Origin: Phytophthora quininea
Lineage: Eukaryota > Oomycota > Peronosporomycetes > Peronosporales > Peronosporaceae
NCBI GenBank assembly: GCA_011947345.1
Contig: JAAVTG010000606.1
Span: forward strand, 45,057 to 109,056
DNA: 64,000 nucleotides
Direction of reading: 5' to 3'
This document shows, piece by piece, positions 1 through 11,852 of the stretch. The position numbers and the translations under genes were made by a program. The notes beneath the pieces were generated by a model. The model saw only the letters and a list, made by a program, of their open reading frames with translations. It ran no database searches and was not told the DNA's origin. Every line of letters starts with the position of its first letter. The first letter of the stretch is position 1.

Positions 1-1029
1 AGCCATCGACAAGTCATCCTCCTGCAGCTTCTTGCAGACGCTGTTAAGCGTCAAAAGGTTTTCAAGGAGCACCTTGATCCGGCGATGAGCAGCAGGCTTC
101 GGGACAAGGTCGTACACGGCGTCAACATGCTTGATTGCATCCCTAATCTTGACGTACCGCTCCAGCATAGCGAAGGTCGAGCTCCAGCGAGTCGCATTAG
201 CGCGGAGAGGCGCCAGGTTGGTGTGGCGTCGCAGCTCCCTGCGGTTGTTCGGGGCGCGCAGGGCAGCCATCAATGCGGCCACAGCGTCGGTGATCTCGCT
301 ATGGCGAGTAAGGCACTTCTGTGTCGCCAAATTGAATCGATGCGACGCGCAACCGACCAATGGGACGGCGAGCTTCGTCGCCACCAGTTGATTGGCTGCA
401 CAGTTATCGCCAATCAGAAACTTCAGCGGGTCTTGTGATTGGCCAAAAATGCCCAAAATGTTCCGGATGTAGGAACAATGTGAGTCCGCCGTCTGATCGA
501 CCTCGTCGAGCGGAGCGATGGCTAACAGCGGCATGTGCATTTGACCCTCGTGCCAAAACACGGCGAACAACGCCACATACTGCTCTAGGAAGCATGTCCA
601 GCCGTCGAACATAATCCCGAAGCGGGGGAGAATTGAGGCGATTCGCTGCTCGACGAGCTTAGCTGTCCCGGCCAGGTACTTCTTCAGAGTCTTGGACGAG
701 ATGGGCTTGAGCTGGGACATGGAGCGGGTTGCTGGGTGGTCCACCTCAGACAGCGGCATGTTGCGGTCGACCACCCAAGACATCCAGCGGTAGATGTTTG
801 AGATTTTGTCGTTAACAAAGCCGTGGGCGTGCAGGTTTCCCGCTTGTGAGCTAGCATGGGCCAGGTAGTCGTCTACGTAGGAATCGTGCTTGTCCTTCAA
901 GTGGCTAACGAGGTTGCCGTAGCCACTTGAAGGGAGCTGTCTCCGGATGGTTCCGCAGTAGTTGCACTTGAAGTAGTGGTCGGGCAGCGAGGAGAAAAGC
1001 ACTCGGCAAATGTCGGCATTCTTGGGCAT
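1..1029 (-). CDS. BED zinc-finger / hAT-like transposase, 3' end cut by window edge
   Basis: An uninterrupted minus-strand frame of 343 codons starts at the ATG at 1029 and runs off the window. Residues about 27-53 form a BED-type zinc finger (C-x2-C, then H-x4-H in 'HLKDKH'). Further on lie 'FDGWTC' and 'IGDNCAAN', matching the regions around the first and second catalytic Asp of hAT-type transposases, followed by the 'CASHRFNLA' segment typical of the family. The C-terminal dimerisation domain would lie beyond base 1. No stop or frameshift is seen, unlike the hAT relic at 24.3-26.3 kb. The protein should bind terminal repeats and catalyse cut-and-paste transposition, or it may be a domesticated relative. 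No terminal repeat was found on the right side. Confidence 0.72.
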   Translation of the reverse strand, partial: MPKNADICRVLFSSLPDHYFKCNYCGTIRRQLPSSGYGNLVSHLKDKHDSYVDDYLAHASSQAGNLHAHGFVNDKISNIYRWMSWVVDRNMPLSEVDHPATRSMSQLKPISSKTLKKYLAGTAKLVEQRIASILPRFGIMFDGWTCFLEQYVALFAVFWHEGQMHMPLLAIAPLDEVDQTADSHCSYIRNILGIFGQSQDPLKFLIGDNCAANQLVATKLAVPLVGCASHRFNLATQKCLTRHSEITDAVAALMAALRAPNNRRELRRHTNLAPLRANATRWSSTFAMLERYVKIRDAIKHVDAVYDLVPKPAAHRRIKVLLENLLTLNSVCKKLQEDDLSMA

Positions 1030-1423
1030 GGTGAGGAGGGGGATTTGAGCTGGGGATTTCAGATTGAAAAGTGGTAGGAAGGAAAACGATAGCGATCGAA
1101 TGGATCTCGCTGCCAGTCATTTTCAAAGACTTATCCTAACAATGTCTTACTTTGATTCACACTTTATAAAAACACTTATGTTTAGTATAGAATACTAAAT
1201 TTCAAGTAAATGTCTGGCGTATCATTATTAGTCCTCGTTTAAAGTAGCAATAGTAAATAAATGTAGTACACTATTATCACTACTATTTATTATAATATAT
1301 TTTTCCAAGCACTGAAACGTACCACACAATGCTCGTCAACTACGTCGAGCGCCGCCGCCGCACCACCGAGGCGTTGCGCGCCACGACCTGCTGTCTCTTG
1401 ACTCAACGCATCGGTTTGATCAC
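1030..1423. other. AT-rich intergenic stretch
   Basis: No gene is visible. About 1140-1310 is markedly AT-rich, with runs of TTTAT and TAATATAT unlike the GC-rich surroundings. It may contain the left gene's promoter or a transposon end, but no paired terminal repeat was identified. Confidence 0.4.
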
Positions 1424-2125
1424 TCACTCCTCACGCATTCGCTTGAGTCGCTTGATGTGGTCTTGAACCTGTATCTCCAGCTCGTCCTTCAAAGCGACCG
1501 CGGCGTCCGACTGGACCAACGAAGACGACACTCGTTCCAGAAGGCAATATACACTTTCGGCAGCCTCAACCAACTGAAGATATTCGCCGTAGATGTTTCC
1601 AGGTCGAGCGTTCGCATGAACGGGAGTCACACGATTGGCGCGTGGATGTGGCGATGTCGGTGTCGAGACGGCCGGTAAGACTGGTGGTGAGTTGATTGCT
1701 CTTGCCGAGGTGGCTGTGCCGGAGCTGGCGGTGACTGTGCCGGAATTGCTGCATTTGCTGCTGGTGGTCGTCTTGGAGCAGTTTCCTCCAGATACGCTAG
1801 GTTCCTTTCCCCAGCAACATCCATCTACGAACACGAGAATGCTGTTGGCCTCGCCCGACGTTACCAACAAGGCAGCCGAATCGGCACCACTAGTATCCCC
1901 CTTGTCCAGAGTAAATATGGTTTCATATGACAGGTAGTTGAGCGGTCTGCAGTCAGGGCGAGCTGCTCCATCGGCCGGTCGGCTGTGACTCGTTTCCTCG
2001 GCGTCAGTGTCGGCGCGTGGTGGTCGGTCGTCCACGAATAGATGCAACACTGGAATAACTTTTCTTTGACAAGCATGGAGAGCGGTGATGAGGTTGTGGA
2101 CAGCGTGTACGACTGGCTTGCGCAT
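1424..2125 (-). CDS. Hypothetical protein with C-terminal helical segment
   Basis: Open frame of 233 codons with an ATG at 2125. I do not recognise a family. The first part is low-complexity and rich in Ser, Thr, Pro and Ala. The last 55 residues look like a genuine amphipathic or coiled-coil segment rich in Leu, Glu, Lys and Arg, ending 'HIKRLKRMREE'. The 5' end overlaps, in antisense, the first exon of the calponin-homology gene starting at 2075, so the annotated start is doubtful. A second minus frame at 1627-1824 is Pro/Gln-rich and might be joined to the C-terminal segment by an intron. Only the C-terminal part is supported with any confidence. Confidence 0.35.
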   Translation of the reverse strand: MRKPVVHAVHNLITALHACQRKVIPVLHLFVDDRPPRADTDAEETSHSRPADGAARPDCRPLNYLSYETIFTLDKGDTSGADSAALLVTSGEANSILVFVDGCCWGKEPSVSGGNCSKTTTSSKCSNSGTVTASSGTATSARAINSPPVLPAVSTPTSPHPRANRVTPVHANARPGNIYGEYLQLVEAAESVYCLLERVSSSLVQSDAAVALKDELEIQVQDHIKRLKRMREE

Positions 2126-3550
2126 TTCCGCTTCTCAAGACCCATGAAGAATATTGCAAGAGATTTCAGCGACGCAGGTACGGTAAAAGATGGTAGCCTT
2201 TGGAGATTGGCCTCATTTTGTGCTGTTGAAGTGCTTTTGGCGGAGGTTCTGGCTCAGTTACTTCCTGCGTGGGTGCAGCTCCACAATTATCCCTCTGCGC
2301 ATCGGTTCCAGCAGAAACTAAGCAACTGGGAGACGCTCAATCGTACGAGAGTTCGTTGGGTCATTGCTAAAAGGTCAAAAGCTTTTGAAGGCCGAAAATA
2401 TGTTTATGCAGGCAAAGTACTCACTCGTCTCAAGTGCGGGGTTTCCAGACAACAGCAAGAAGATCTAGCTAACGCTGTCCCAGGAGATATAGAGTTACTG
2501 CTCGTACATGTCAAGAATGCGGTAAGTTTCAGTTTTGAACAGCCATCCGCCAAAGCAGTTGACGAATGTTGTTTCGTTCACTATAGACGGTGAATAGCCC
2601 GTTCCTACAGGTTAAGAAGACGACGACAAAACTAAAGTATGAAACGAGTCTCTTCCAGCTCTGCACCCCCACCTCATCACCATCTTCATCTCCAAGAACG
2701 CTGCAATTTGGTGAAAATCATCTTCTCGACAAAGATGCAACTATCGCGACGTCTTTTTCGGAGCTTCTCGAGTTGGTGTCCGGTACTGGTGAAGACCAAG
2801 AGAAGATACCTAAAGCTGAAGGACAGTGGTTTAACAGCAAACCCTCGTTGAAACCCAAGACGCGAGCGACGCCGAATTATGCAAAGCCAACTCGGTCAAC
2901 TTTGGCGATGAGTCGACTCTCGAGCACAAGACCGAAAACAGGAACAAGCCGCAACGACCAGAATTTTACAAGTGAACAGCGACCAAAATGTCGAATTAAA
3001 CGACGAGGAAGCTCTTGAAGACACCCGCAGTGCCAACAGCTTGCCAGACTTGAACGAGTTCGAAGAGGAAGCTTTCGTGTATTTCTCGTCTGATCGGGAG
3101 GAACAGGCTCAAGTAGCTCGAGTGCTGCAGTCACTTCCATCAGGAGAATGTCATCTCCAACTCTTCCAACCGACCCAGCAATGCTCAACCACCACAGGGA
3201 GAAGTTATTCGGCGACTCCACATCTCATCGATTGTTGCAGCTCGCAGCTCCACACCATTCAAAATATCGAGTTTAACCCCGTGTCGAACACATGCGAGTG
3301 GCGTGAGCCCACAAACACAAACTCCAAGCGCAGAAATCAACCAACCGGCAAGGAGATCAACCTACGGAACTTTTACACGGAAGTCCTGACTCGAGTCACA
3401 TTGTCACCGGTCGGGATTGAAGACCCAGTCTTCAAACTCCATGAAGCTCCGTCTTCAGAGACCTACGTGGAATGTCCTCAGTTCTCGCCACTGTTCCTGC
3501 TTCACACAAAGCCGATGGTGTTTCCCAAGGTCCACGTCCGAATTCCGTGA
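2075..3550 (+). CDS. SPEF1/CLAMP-type calponin-homology protein, five exons
   Basis: Proposed exons are 2075-2177, 2232-2342, 2412-2521, 2587-2894 and 2962-3550, with GT..AG introns of 54, 69, 65 and 67 bp, giving 407 codons including the stop. The spliced N-terminus reads as a CH_2 domain: 'RPMKNIARDFSDA', 'LHNYPSAHRFQQKLSNW' and 'LNRKVLTRLKCGV' match the hallmarks of SPEF1/CLAMP proteins. Those proteins bind microtubules in the axoneme central apparatus or in microtubule bundles. A role in zoospore flagella is therefore likely, by inference. The first two introns are well supported because removing them restores family motifs. The fourth rests only on splice signals and frame. The C-terminal half is Ser/Thr-rich then acidic, without a recognised domain. 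Confidence 0.72.
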
Positions 3551-3644
3551 CGAGTAACAATTTGCTAGTAAAAAGAATACTTTGAATATTGACACTCGTA
3601 CCATTGCTACGAGAGATTGTACTACGTGTGTGAGTCCTCCGCGT

Positions 3645-5310
3645 CTACGCGGTGGAATTGGTCGAGGTCGAGTTAGTGAACTCGGTGCCACAGACACTCA
3701 ACATGGCGTTAGAAAACGCACCAACACCGCGGCCTGCAGCTCGGACTCGCCTTCAACCAAGATCATGGCCAAGCCAGCGGCCAAGTGCCAGTCGATGTGA
3801 CAGTGCAAAATCCACACGCCGGGGTTGTCGGCTGTGAATCGCAGCACCACGTATCCGTGGTTGGTGCACGTGCCGCTGTCGTCGGTGTCACAAGGCGGGA
3901 CCGTGTACACGTCTCGCTTCATGGCGCCGGTCAGCTTCAGGTTCAAGTTGTTGTTCTGAATGTCCTCGAGCGACGCTGTGCCGCTGCCCACCACCCACGG
4001 AGCGTGGGTGTGCATGTGGAACGGATGCTGCTCGTTCATGTCGTTTACCAGCACCACCTCAATGTGCTTGCCATACTCAATGCCACGTGCGTTGGCGGTA
4101 GCTGGAAGTTCAGCGGTGGTCAAGCCGCCAGCGATCGTGAACAGCGGCGGTTCCTCTGGCGCGACGAAGTTGGAGTAGTCGCCGCCGTCGATGGAGAAGT
4201 AACCGAGTCCGAAGCGGAAGTCGAACTCGAGGATCGGTCGGTCTGAGGCCATGGTCGGTAGTACGTCCTCCACCAGCGGCGAGAACTCGTACTCCTCGAT
4301 GGTCGTCGTCTCGGTCCAGTCCTCCGAGGTCGGGTCGTCCGTGTCTTCGTCCTCGTAGTAGATGACCGCCAACCCGTCAGGGTTGAATCCGTCGCCTGCG
4401 ATCGACGCAGTCCCCGCCGTCCACGGGAGTCCGTACAGCGCGGTGGTCCGGATCCAGAACGACCCGATGGCACTGTCGCTGGCAGCTTTCGCTTCCACGA
4501 CGAGGTCATAGCGTTGACCAGAGTTTAGTCGAACCGTGGTGATGTAGTCCGACGGCTGGAGGTACTCTCCGTCGGCAGCGACGACGCGGAACTCGTGGCC
4601 GTCGATGCTGAAGTCAAACGGGGACAGTGCCGCCATGTTGATAACCCGAAGACGGTACGTCTTGCCGGCCTCGAATTTGAAGCGAGCGAGCGGCTGGGTC
4701 GAGTTGCAGTCTGAATATCCATGCGAGGCTGCAGCGCTGCAGTTGTAGCGTCCTTGGTTGTTGATGATCATGCTATCCCACATGGGGACGATGCCCGGGG
4801 ACGCGTGGTACAGGTCGGCGACCTGGAGGGTGTACTCGGTGTCAATATCCTGCTCCCAGGACTGCTGCTGATCGCTTGGGGCGTGTACGACCAGCGGACC
4901 CCGCAGACCAAACGCGTACTGCGTGCTGTGGTGACTGTGCCACCAAAGGTACCGGCCCGTTCGGGGGTGAAGGTGTAGACGGCGGTGCTACCCGGTTCAA
5001 TGGCACACTGGGTGACGTCGGACGTGCCATCCATCTCTTGCGTGCCGAGCTGTTGAAGGCCGTGCCAGTGCAGACACGTGACCTCGTCCAGCTCGTTGGT
5101 GACCGTCACCTGGACGGTCTGGCCGAGCTCAATGTCGATGAGAGCGAGACCGGAGACTTCGTCATTGATGCCGTAGGATTTCAGCGGGATGCCGTCGCAG
5201 CTCGTGGTCACGTAGGTCACTCGCCAGTCGTAGGAGACGGTGGAGTTGTCGGCCGCTACAGAAGCGAAGAGCAGCGCCAGACAGAGCGTGAAGTAACGAG
5301 AGATACCCAT
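3645..5310 (-). CDS. Laccase 1 (secreted multicopper oxidase), two frameshifts
   Basis: Three-domain laccase of about 555 residues, starting at 'MGISRYF' with a hydrophobic signal peptide. Copper motifs are visible in order: HWHG, a broken HSHH block, HPFHMH, and HCHIDWHLAAGLAM. Laccases oxidise phenolics at the type-1 copper and reduce O2 at the trinuclear centre. One base is missing at about 4945-4947, where TTT-GG replaces TTTTGG directly in the second copper motif. A second is missing at about 3727. Restoring both gives exactly 556 codons ending in a Thr/Ser-rich tail. Without the second correction the frame stops at 3698. It lies alone on the minus strand facing away from laccases 2 and 3 and is outside the part of the inverted duplication visible here. 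Whether the breaks are real is unresolved. Confidence 0.85.
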
Positions 5311-7931
5311 GGCGAGAGGTTGGAAAAGACTGTCGGGTGGACGCCCGCAGTGTGTAAATTGCAGAATGGCGAGGACCACCGGCGAGCTCTGGAAGCTGCA
5401 GCAAAGACTCGTTTACGAGCCCCTGGGTCGCATCGGATCCAACACTTTGGTTGCGGTTTCCTTGGGACCGATGGCTTCGAAGCAAGTTGCTGTTGAAGGC
5501 TTCGAGGACACCGTCGCGATCCAAAATTTCACCACAACGTTCTGTCTGTAGGCTTGGGATCCATCCAAAGTGGTCGAGCGACGTCACAGTGATTCGAGTA
5601 GAGAGAAATCCGGTTGGTGGGTAAGGTCAGTGAGCCTGCCGCTTGACGAGATCCCGTGAGTTAAACGGCGTTGGGGCACGTTACCTACGGGAGGAAGCAA
5701 GTCGAACGTGACTGCGTGTCAAGGATGGCGATCCGCCATCTTCTGCCCACGACAGCGCTGCAAGCCCAGGTGGCGATGCAAAGCTGGTGATGCCTATGAG
5801 AGCACGCTGGTTATATCCTCAGCGACTTGATTCAGACGCTGCAGGTCTCTCACCTGCAAATAGGTTGGGGACTTGGCGTCGTATACAGCTCGACCGGAAA
5901 GCATATCACACCTTTGTTAGATGTTTGATGATCTGCTGGGAGCCGCGCTTCAATCCGTCTGGATTCCGCGCTCGTGGGGTGCTTCGTTTGAGCTGCGGGT
6001 TTTGCTGTGTGAGCGGCACGCTGGACTGTCGGAAGGACGCACCAGCGAACGTAGTGACGTGGCAAACAACTTGATACAGAATTGCTATCTTGTATCCAGC
6101 CGGCAGCGCTATCTCCTTGCTGCCAGCGACTCGGACGGACCTCTCGCTTTGGATTCAACGGAGCTTGGTTTACCCACTGACGCTGAGGCGAAAGCAAGCA
6201 CAAGCAAGCGCTGGGTCACCGATAGATTTTCACTCAGAGTTGAAGTGAGACCGAGACGACTAGCCAATCAGATCCACGCCATTATGCTTACACTTGGGGT
6301 TTGTATGGCCAAGTTGAAGTGGCGACGATAGGAAATGATGGGCCAGTGCCACTGTGTCCCTGAGATAACGCACATAAGCGCGACCAGCGGAAATACCTTT
6401 GCGGCACTTTGACAGGCAGCCAAGACAAAGGCAACACATTGGGGGCAACACAAGCACATTATTTGAGACCGCGCACGCACGAGTTCTGTGTGAGATCGTC
6501 GCGTCTGAGGGCAGCTGACCTGAGAGAATTGAAGGCTTCAAGCTTGTGATGTATGAGCAGTACCACCGGCATCAGCTGGATCGCCGCCGTACCAAGCACT
6601 GCTCGGCGCCAGTATATCTGTAATACGTGTCGAAATCGCTGCTTCGAACGGCGGGAGCGACTGCCAGGGCCGGTCTTCCATCAAGACGCTTAGGTCGATG
6701 GCAAGCAGCAGTTCGTACGAGGTCCCAGACCGCCTTGTCCGCCAAACATTGACCGCACAGCGTTGGACGTCTTCGTCTGCGTGCTCTGCTTGCGGTCACG
6801 CTGCAAACGCAACGGCGGCCGCAATCGAGCTTCGGGCAGAGGAGACGTCCGGCTTTCTCGTCAAAGTGCTTCTGGCTCCAGCTCTGCTGCACGCGCTGCC
6901 AGCGTCAAAACCTCGTTCAGTCAGTCTTGCTCTTCCTCTGCAGCGGTCCGATGGTAACTAGGCTCACAGGCCTTTGTCTAGACAGGAAACCAGCACGAGC
7001 TGTGGTCTAGTTCGTCGGTGTTGCTTCCTCTGAATGATTGCTAGCAGGCTCCGCAGGCAGAACGGCATGGCAGGCGAAAAATTGTCTTCAGCTTTCCCCA
7101 TGCACTTTGCAGTCACCAACTTCGACGGCGGCTCTTTCCTTGGGGATAACTCTGGCGAGGGTGCAGGCTCCGCTAATCATGGTTGCAGCAGTTCGGCAAG
7201 CTTTGAGCTTGTGACCTCAGACCGGCCTGCTTGCCGCGAAGGTCTAAGGCAGCATGAATATTTCGTATTCATCTTTCGCCAGCATTACCTCGCAAAGTGA
7301 TCCATTGGATCAACAAGTTCATCGCAGCCGAGCACGAGAGTGTTTCTTGAGGATAAATCTAGCTGTAGATACATCCCCACCACCCGCTCGCAGGCTCATT
7401 TGTTGGGTCTCGTCCCAGAGTGGTTGAGGAGGAAATGTCTTCATGTGCGCTTCACTCCTGAAGTGCCACCCAAGGATAGCCTCATCGGATTAATTTACTG
7501 TCCCCACGTCAAGAGTCCAGACAAGTCTTGTGTCTCCACGATGAGGCCACCGGATTCAAGTCGCAGCAACAGGCCCAAGCAGTTGATTCACCCGCGTCTA
7601 CCACTGGTGCTCATGCGCCGATGCTCAAAGCGACACACATAGCTACGTTTTTCGTGGTGCCGCTCCGATCTAGCTAACGGCCTTGGACTTGAGTACTAGT
7701 AGTTATCGAGTGTTGCGAACACCAGCCATCTGACCAGCGGATAGATCAAGTGCCTTCCTACCGAACCAGCTGGGGACACTCGAGCACCGCATGGCGAATC
7801 GATCTCACGTTACGTTCGCTCCCAGTCGATCTCTTCACGCTAGTCGACAAAGATACCCGAGCTGAAGCAAGTTTCATCGTTCAATTCACTCCCCACCGCC
7901 TACAGTACCCGGTGGACACTACCCGTCGACG
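5311..7931. other. 2.6-kb intergenic region between divergent laccases
   Basis: I see no convincing gene here. Open frames of 80-136 codons on both strands lack recognisable domains, signal peptides or matching splice sites. The region separates the starts of laccases 1 and 2, so it contains both upstream regions. Ser/Ala-rich plus frames at about 6700-6960 are the longest compositionally biased stretch, but nothing ties them to a protein family. Confidence 0.35.
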
Positions 7932-9589
7932 ATGAGCCGCCCAAGAGTTTTCTCCCAAGTACTTTTAATCCTGACGCTGCAAGCTTTCAACTACTACGCC
8001 GACGTGGCCACCTACGACTGGCGAGTGACCCCCGTCACCACGGCGGTCGACGGCGTCTCCACCGTTTCGTACGGTATCAACAACAAGCCAGCCAACGAAG
8101 CGATCATCGACGTGGAGCTCGGCCAGCAGGTCGAGGTGCGCGTCACGAACGAGCTGGACGAGTCCACGTGTCTGCACTGGCACGGACTCCGCCAGCTCGG
8201 GACGCAGGAAATGGACGGCGTCCCCGGCGTCACGCAATGCGACATCGACCCCAATGCGACCGCCGTCTACCGCTTCACACCGGACCGCGCCGGCAGCTTT
8301 TGGTGGCACAGTCACCACTGCACGCAGTACGCCTTTGGGCTCCGCGGACCGCTCATTGTGCATGCGCCTACGAGTGCGTTGCAGCCGTGGGAACAAGACA
8401 TCGACGAGGAGTTCACCGTCCAGTTGGACGACATTTATCACTCGCTCCCGACGCGAGCTCCTATCTGGGACAGCGTGGCCATCAACAGCCGCGGCCGCTA
8501 CAACTGCAGCGCCGCGGAACTTAACAACCTCACGGACTGCGATCCAGACCAACCCCTGTCGAGGTTCCGCTTCCAGGAGGGCAAGAAGTACCTGCTTCGA
8601 CTGATGGACATGACGGCTCTTGCTCCGTTCGAGTTTACCATCGACGACCACGAATTCCAGGTCATTGCGGCGGACAGCGAACCTCTGCAGCCTTCGGAGC
8701 TGATCAACACCCTCACGATCAATGCCGGCCAGCGATACGACCTGATCGTGCAAGCTAAGAACGCAAGTATGGACACAAGCTCGTTCTGGATGCGAGCCAT
8801 AGCGTTGAGCGGTCTGCCGTGGACTGCCGGCACGGCGGAGAGTGCGAACGTGGGCTTCAACGACGAGGCTTTGGCCATCGTCCACTACGACGACGACAAC
8901 ACTGATCCAACGACCGAGGAGTGTCAAGACAAAAGACTGTCGGAGAGTTCGACTTTGTGCCTCTGGTGCCAGCGGTGCTGCCGGAAAAAGCTGCGGACCG
9001 CGCCATCCTCGAGTACGACATGCGTCAGCCTGCGACCGGCGGGGCCCCGTTGGGCTACTTTTCCATCGACGGCGGCAACTACACAAATTTTCAGGAGCCG
9101 GTCGAACCGCCACTTTTCACCATCGCTGGAGGGCTGTCGACGTCTCAGCTGCCAACGACGGCTAATGCCCGCGCCATCGAGTATGGCAAGCATGTCGAAG
9201 TGGTGCTGGTGAACGATATGAACGAACAACATCCGTTCCACATGCACACCCACGCTCCGTGGATCGTCGGCAGCGGCCAGGCCTCGACTGAGGACGTCCG
9301 AGACGCCAACCTGCCGTTGAAGCTACAAGGCGCCATGATGCGTGACGTGTACACTGTACAGCCGTGCAATACGGACGAGAACGGGGACTGCGTCGACGTC
9401 GGGTACCTCATGCTGCGGTTCACAGCGGACAACCCGGGCGTCTGGATCATGCACTGCCACATCGACTGGCATCTGGCTGACGGCTTGGCCATGATCTTTG
9501 TGGAAGGAGAGGAAGAGCTACAGAAAGAAGGCGTCGAGGCATTCACCAACAGTGTCTTGAGTGTATGCAGCAGCAAGCAAGACAAGTAA
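7932..9589 (+). CDS. Laccase 2 (secreted multicopper oxidase), one frameshift
   Basis: Starts with a signal peptide ('MSRPRVFSQVLLILTLQAF') and the family opening 'YDWRVTPVTT'. Copper ligands are HWHG, FWWHSHH, HPFHMH and HCHIDWHLADGLAM, all present. The frame breaks at about 8922, where GAGTGTCA stands for an expected GAGTGGTCA (Trp-Ser). Adding one G gives 553 codons, so the protein would be 552 residues, normal for this set. It is followed after 473 bp by laccase 3 in the same direction. The closest relatives in the window are laccases 1 and 3, which share the 'RAIEYGKH' and 'VNDMNEQHPFH' segments, pointing to local tandem duplication. Confidence 0.88.
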
Positions 9590-10062
9590 GTTAGAATAGA
9601 ATACACCACAAACACGAAATCCAGTTCAACTGATGTTTACAGCAAAACAGTTTTGAGAAAACCACTCGTGGGATCTCCGACGGAGAACTTGTCTTGCTTT
9701 GCTTTTTGCTGTACGAAGGCTTTGGATAATTGAGCCGTCCCACTCGTAAGGCGCGAGTCACAACAAGTGAGCCCCGTATCAGCTTGCTTTGGGACCGATC
9801 ACCGCAAACGTGAGCAGCTCGATGGGTTCAACATGGACAAATGAGCCGCAAACCATTGATATCCGTCCTGGAATCTACAGGATGCAATATCCTTCCGAGG
9901 ATAAACGCCCGAACAGCAAACGCCAAAAGCCTTCGTTGACGACCGAAAGGAACCCACGGACGACTCACTCGGCTTTCTCGGTCTCAGTCTACAACTTCCT
10001 CTCCACTGCTCAAGTGCCCCCGCAACGGCCGCAAACCGTACGACCTCCCAACTCTTAACAGT

Positions 10063-11708
10063 ATGGGCTTCACTCGCTTCACCGTCTTGGCCTCACTTTT
10101 CACGGTCCCGTTCTTCGACTACACCGCAGCCGACGTTGTCACGTACGACTGGCGGTTGACGCCCATTTGGTCGGCGTTCGACGGCGTCCTGCTGCAGACG
10201 TTAGGCGTCAACGACCGACCCGGCAGTGAGACCATCATCGACGTCGAACTCGGCCAGGAAGTCGAGGTGCGCGTCACCAACGAGCTGTCAGAAGCTACGT
10301 GTCTGCACTGGCACGGCATGAAGCAGCTCGGCACCCAGGAGATGGATGGTGTGTCCGGCATCACCCAATGCTACATCCAGCCCAACAACACCGCCGTGTA
10401 CCGCTTCACGCCCGACAAGGCCGGCACGTTCTGGTGGCACAGCCACCACAAGACGCAGTACGCGTACGGCCTACGAGGCCCCTCATCGTCCACCCACCTG
10501 CTAAAGATCTTCGCCCTTGTGAGAAGGACTTCGACGCAGAGTACACCATTCAACTCGCAGACTTTTACCATGCCGTCCCGGCACCCGGGCCGGCGCTTTG
10601 GGACACGATCGTCATCAACGACCACGGCCGCTTCAACTGCACCGCCGCCGCCATCAGCAACCTCACTGACTGCAACCCCGACCAACCGCTAGCGACGTTT
10701 AACTTCCAAGCGGGGAAGAAGTATCTCCTTCGTCTCATCAACGTCGGCGCCATGGCCCCGTTCGAGTTCAGTATCGACGACCACGAGTTCCAAGTCATCG
10801 CTGCTGACGCCGAGCCGGTGGAGCCGTCGGATCTGATCAATTCGCTCTTCATCAACGTCGGTCAACGCTACGACCTCGTCGTGGAAGCCAAGAACGACAC
10901 ACAAGGTGTTGGCTCCTTCTGGATACGAGCCAAGGGACTGACTGGTCTTCCGTGGGGCGCACGGACTGCCGAGTCCGGGAACCCCGGCTTCAGTGATGAA
11001 GGTCTCGCGATTCTCCGCTACGATCCGGCCAGTACTTCAGAGCCGACGACCTGTCAATCCACGGACGTCGTGACCATCCACGAGTTCGACTTCACGCCGG
11101 CGGTTCCCTCCGTCCTGCCGGAGGTGGCGTCCGATCGAGCGATTGTCCAATTCAACCTGACTGCACAAGGCGGCGTGATCTCGCTCGACGGCGGGGAATA
11201 CCACAGCCTCGTGGTCCCGGACGAGCCGCCTCTGCTGACCATCTCTAGCGGACTGTCGACCTCGGAGCTGCCAGCCACAGCCAACGCCCGAGCCATCGAG
11301 TACGGCAAGCACATTGAGTTGGTGCTGGTGAACGACATGTCGGAGCAGCACCCCTTCCACTTGCACTCGCACATTCCATGGGTTGTCGGCAGCGGTCAAG
11401 CCTCCATTGACGACATCTTCAACAACAACTTGCCGCCGTCCAAACTTCAGGGTGCGGTGCTGCGCGATGTGTACACGGTGCCACCGTGCAATACAGACGC
11501 GTATGGAGCGTGTGTGGACAACGGCTACTTGATCCTGCGGTTCACCGCCGACAATCCCGGCGTCTGGATGATGCACTGCCACATCGACTGGCACATGGAC
11601 ATCGGCTTGTCGATGATCTTTGTGGAAGGCGAGAAGGAGCTTCAAGAGGAGGGGCCCGGAGCGTTCTCGACCAGTTTGCTGAGCGTGTGCAAGGAGAGTC
11701 CTCAGTAA
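10063..11708 (+). CDS. Laccase 3 (secreted multicopper oxidase), one frameshift
   Basis: A signal peptide ('MGFTRFTVLASLF') precedes the three cupredoxin domains. Motifs seen: HWHGMKQLG, FWWHSHHKTQ, HPFHLHSH and HCHIDWHMDIGLSM. The last has Ser where sister genes have Ala. One C is missing from a five-C run at about 10480-10484 (GGCCCC-TCATC). Restoring it gives 549 codons. From about 10757 onward the gene belongs to the left arm of the large inverted repeat. Its mirror copy is cut by the right window edge, so the outer end of the duplication cannot be placed within this gene. Confidence 0.88.
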
Positions 11709-11852
11709 GAAGTGAATAGAAGTCCGTTCGCTATTGTCTTGTTAGTCTACGGCAAAGTGGGGACTCACAGCGTCCTCGACTACATGTAGAAGCTCTCTCT
11801 TCTTGACGATATCTGCTTACTCTTCAGACTTCTCATGCTAGGGTACCCTTTC

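Noticed and set aside
5787..7935. Plus-strand frames of 60-136 codons between laccases 1 and 2
   Set aside because: No domain, no spliceable continuation and no start context. They overlap other equally long frames on both strands.
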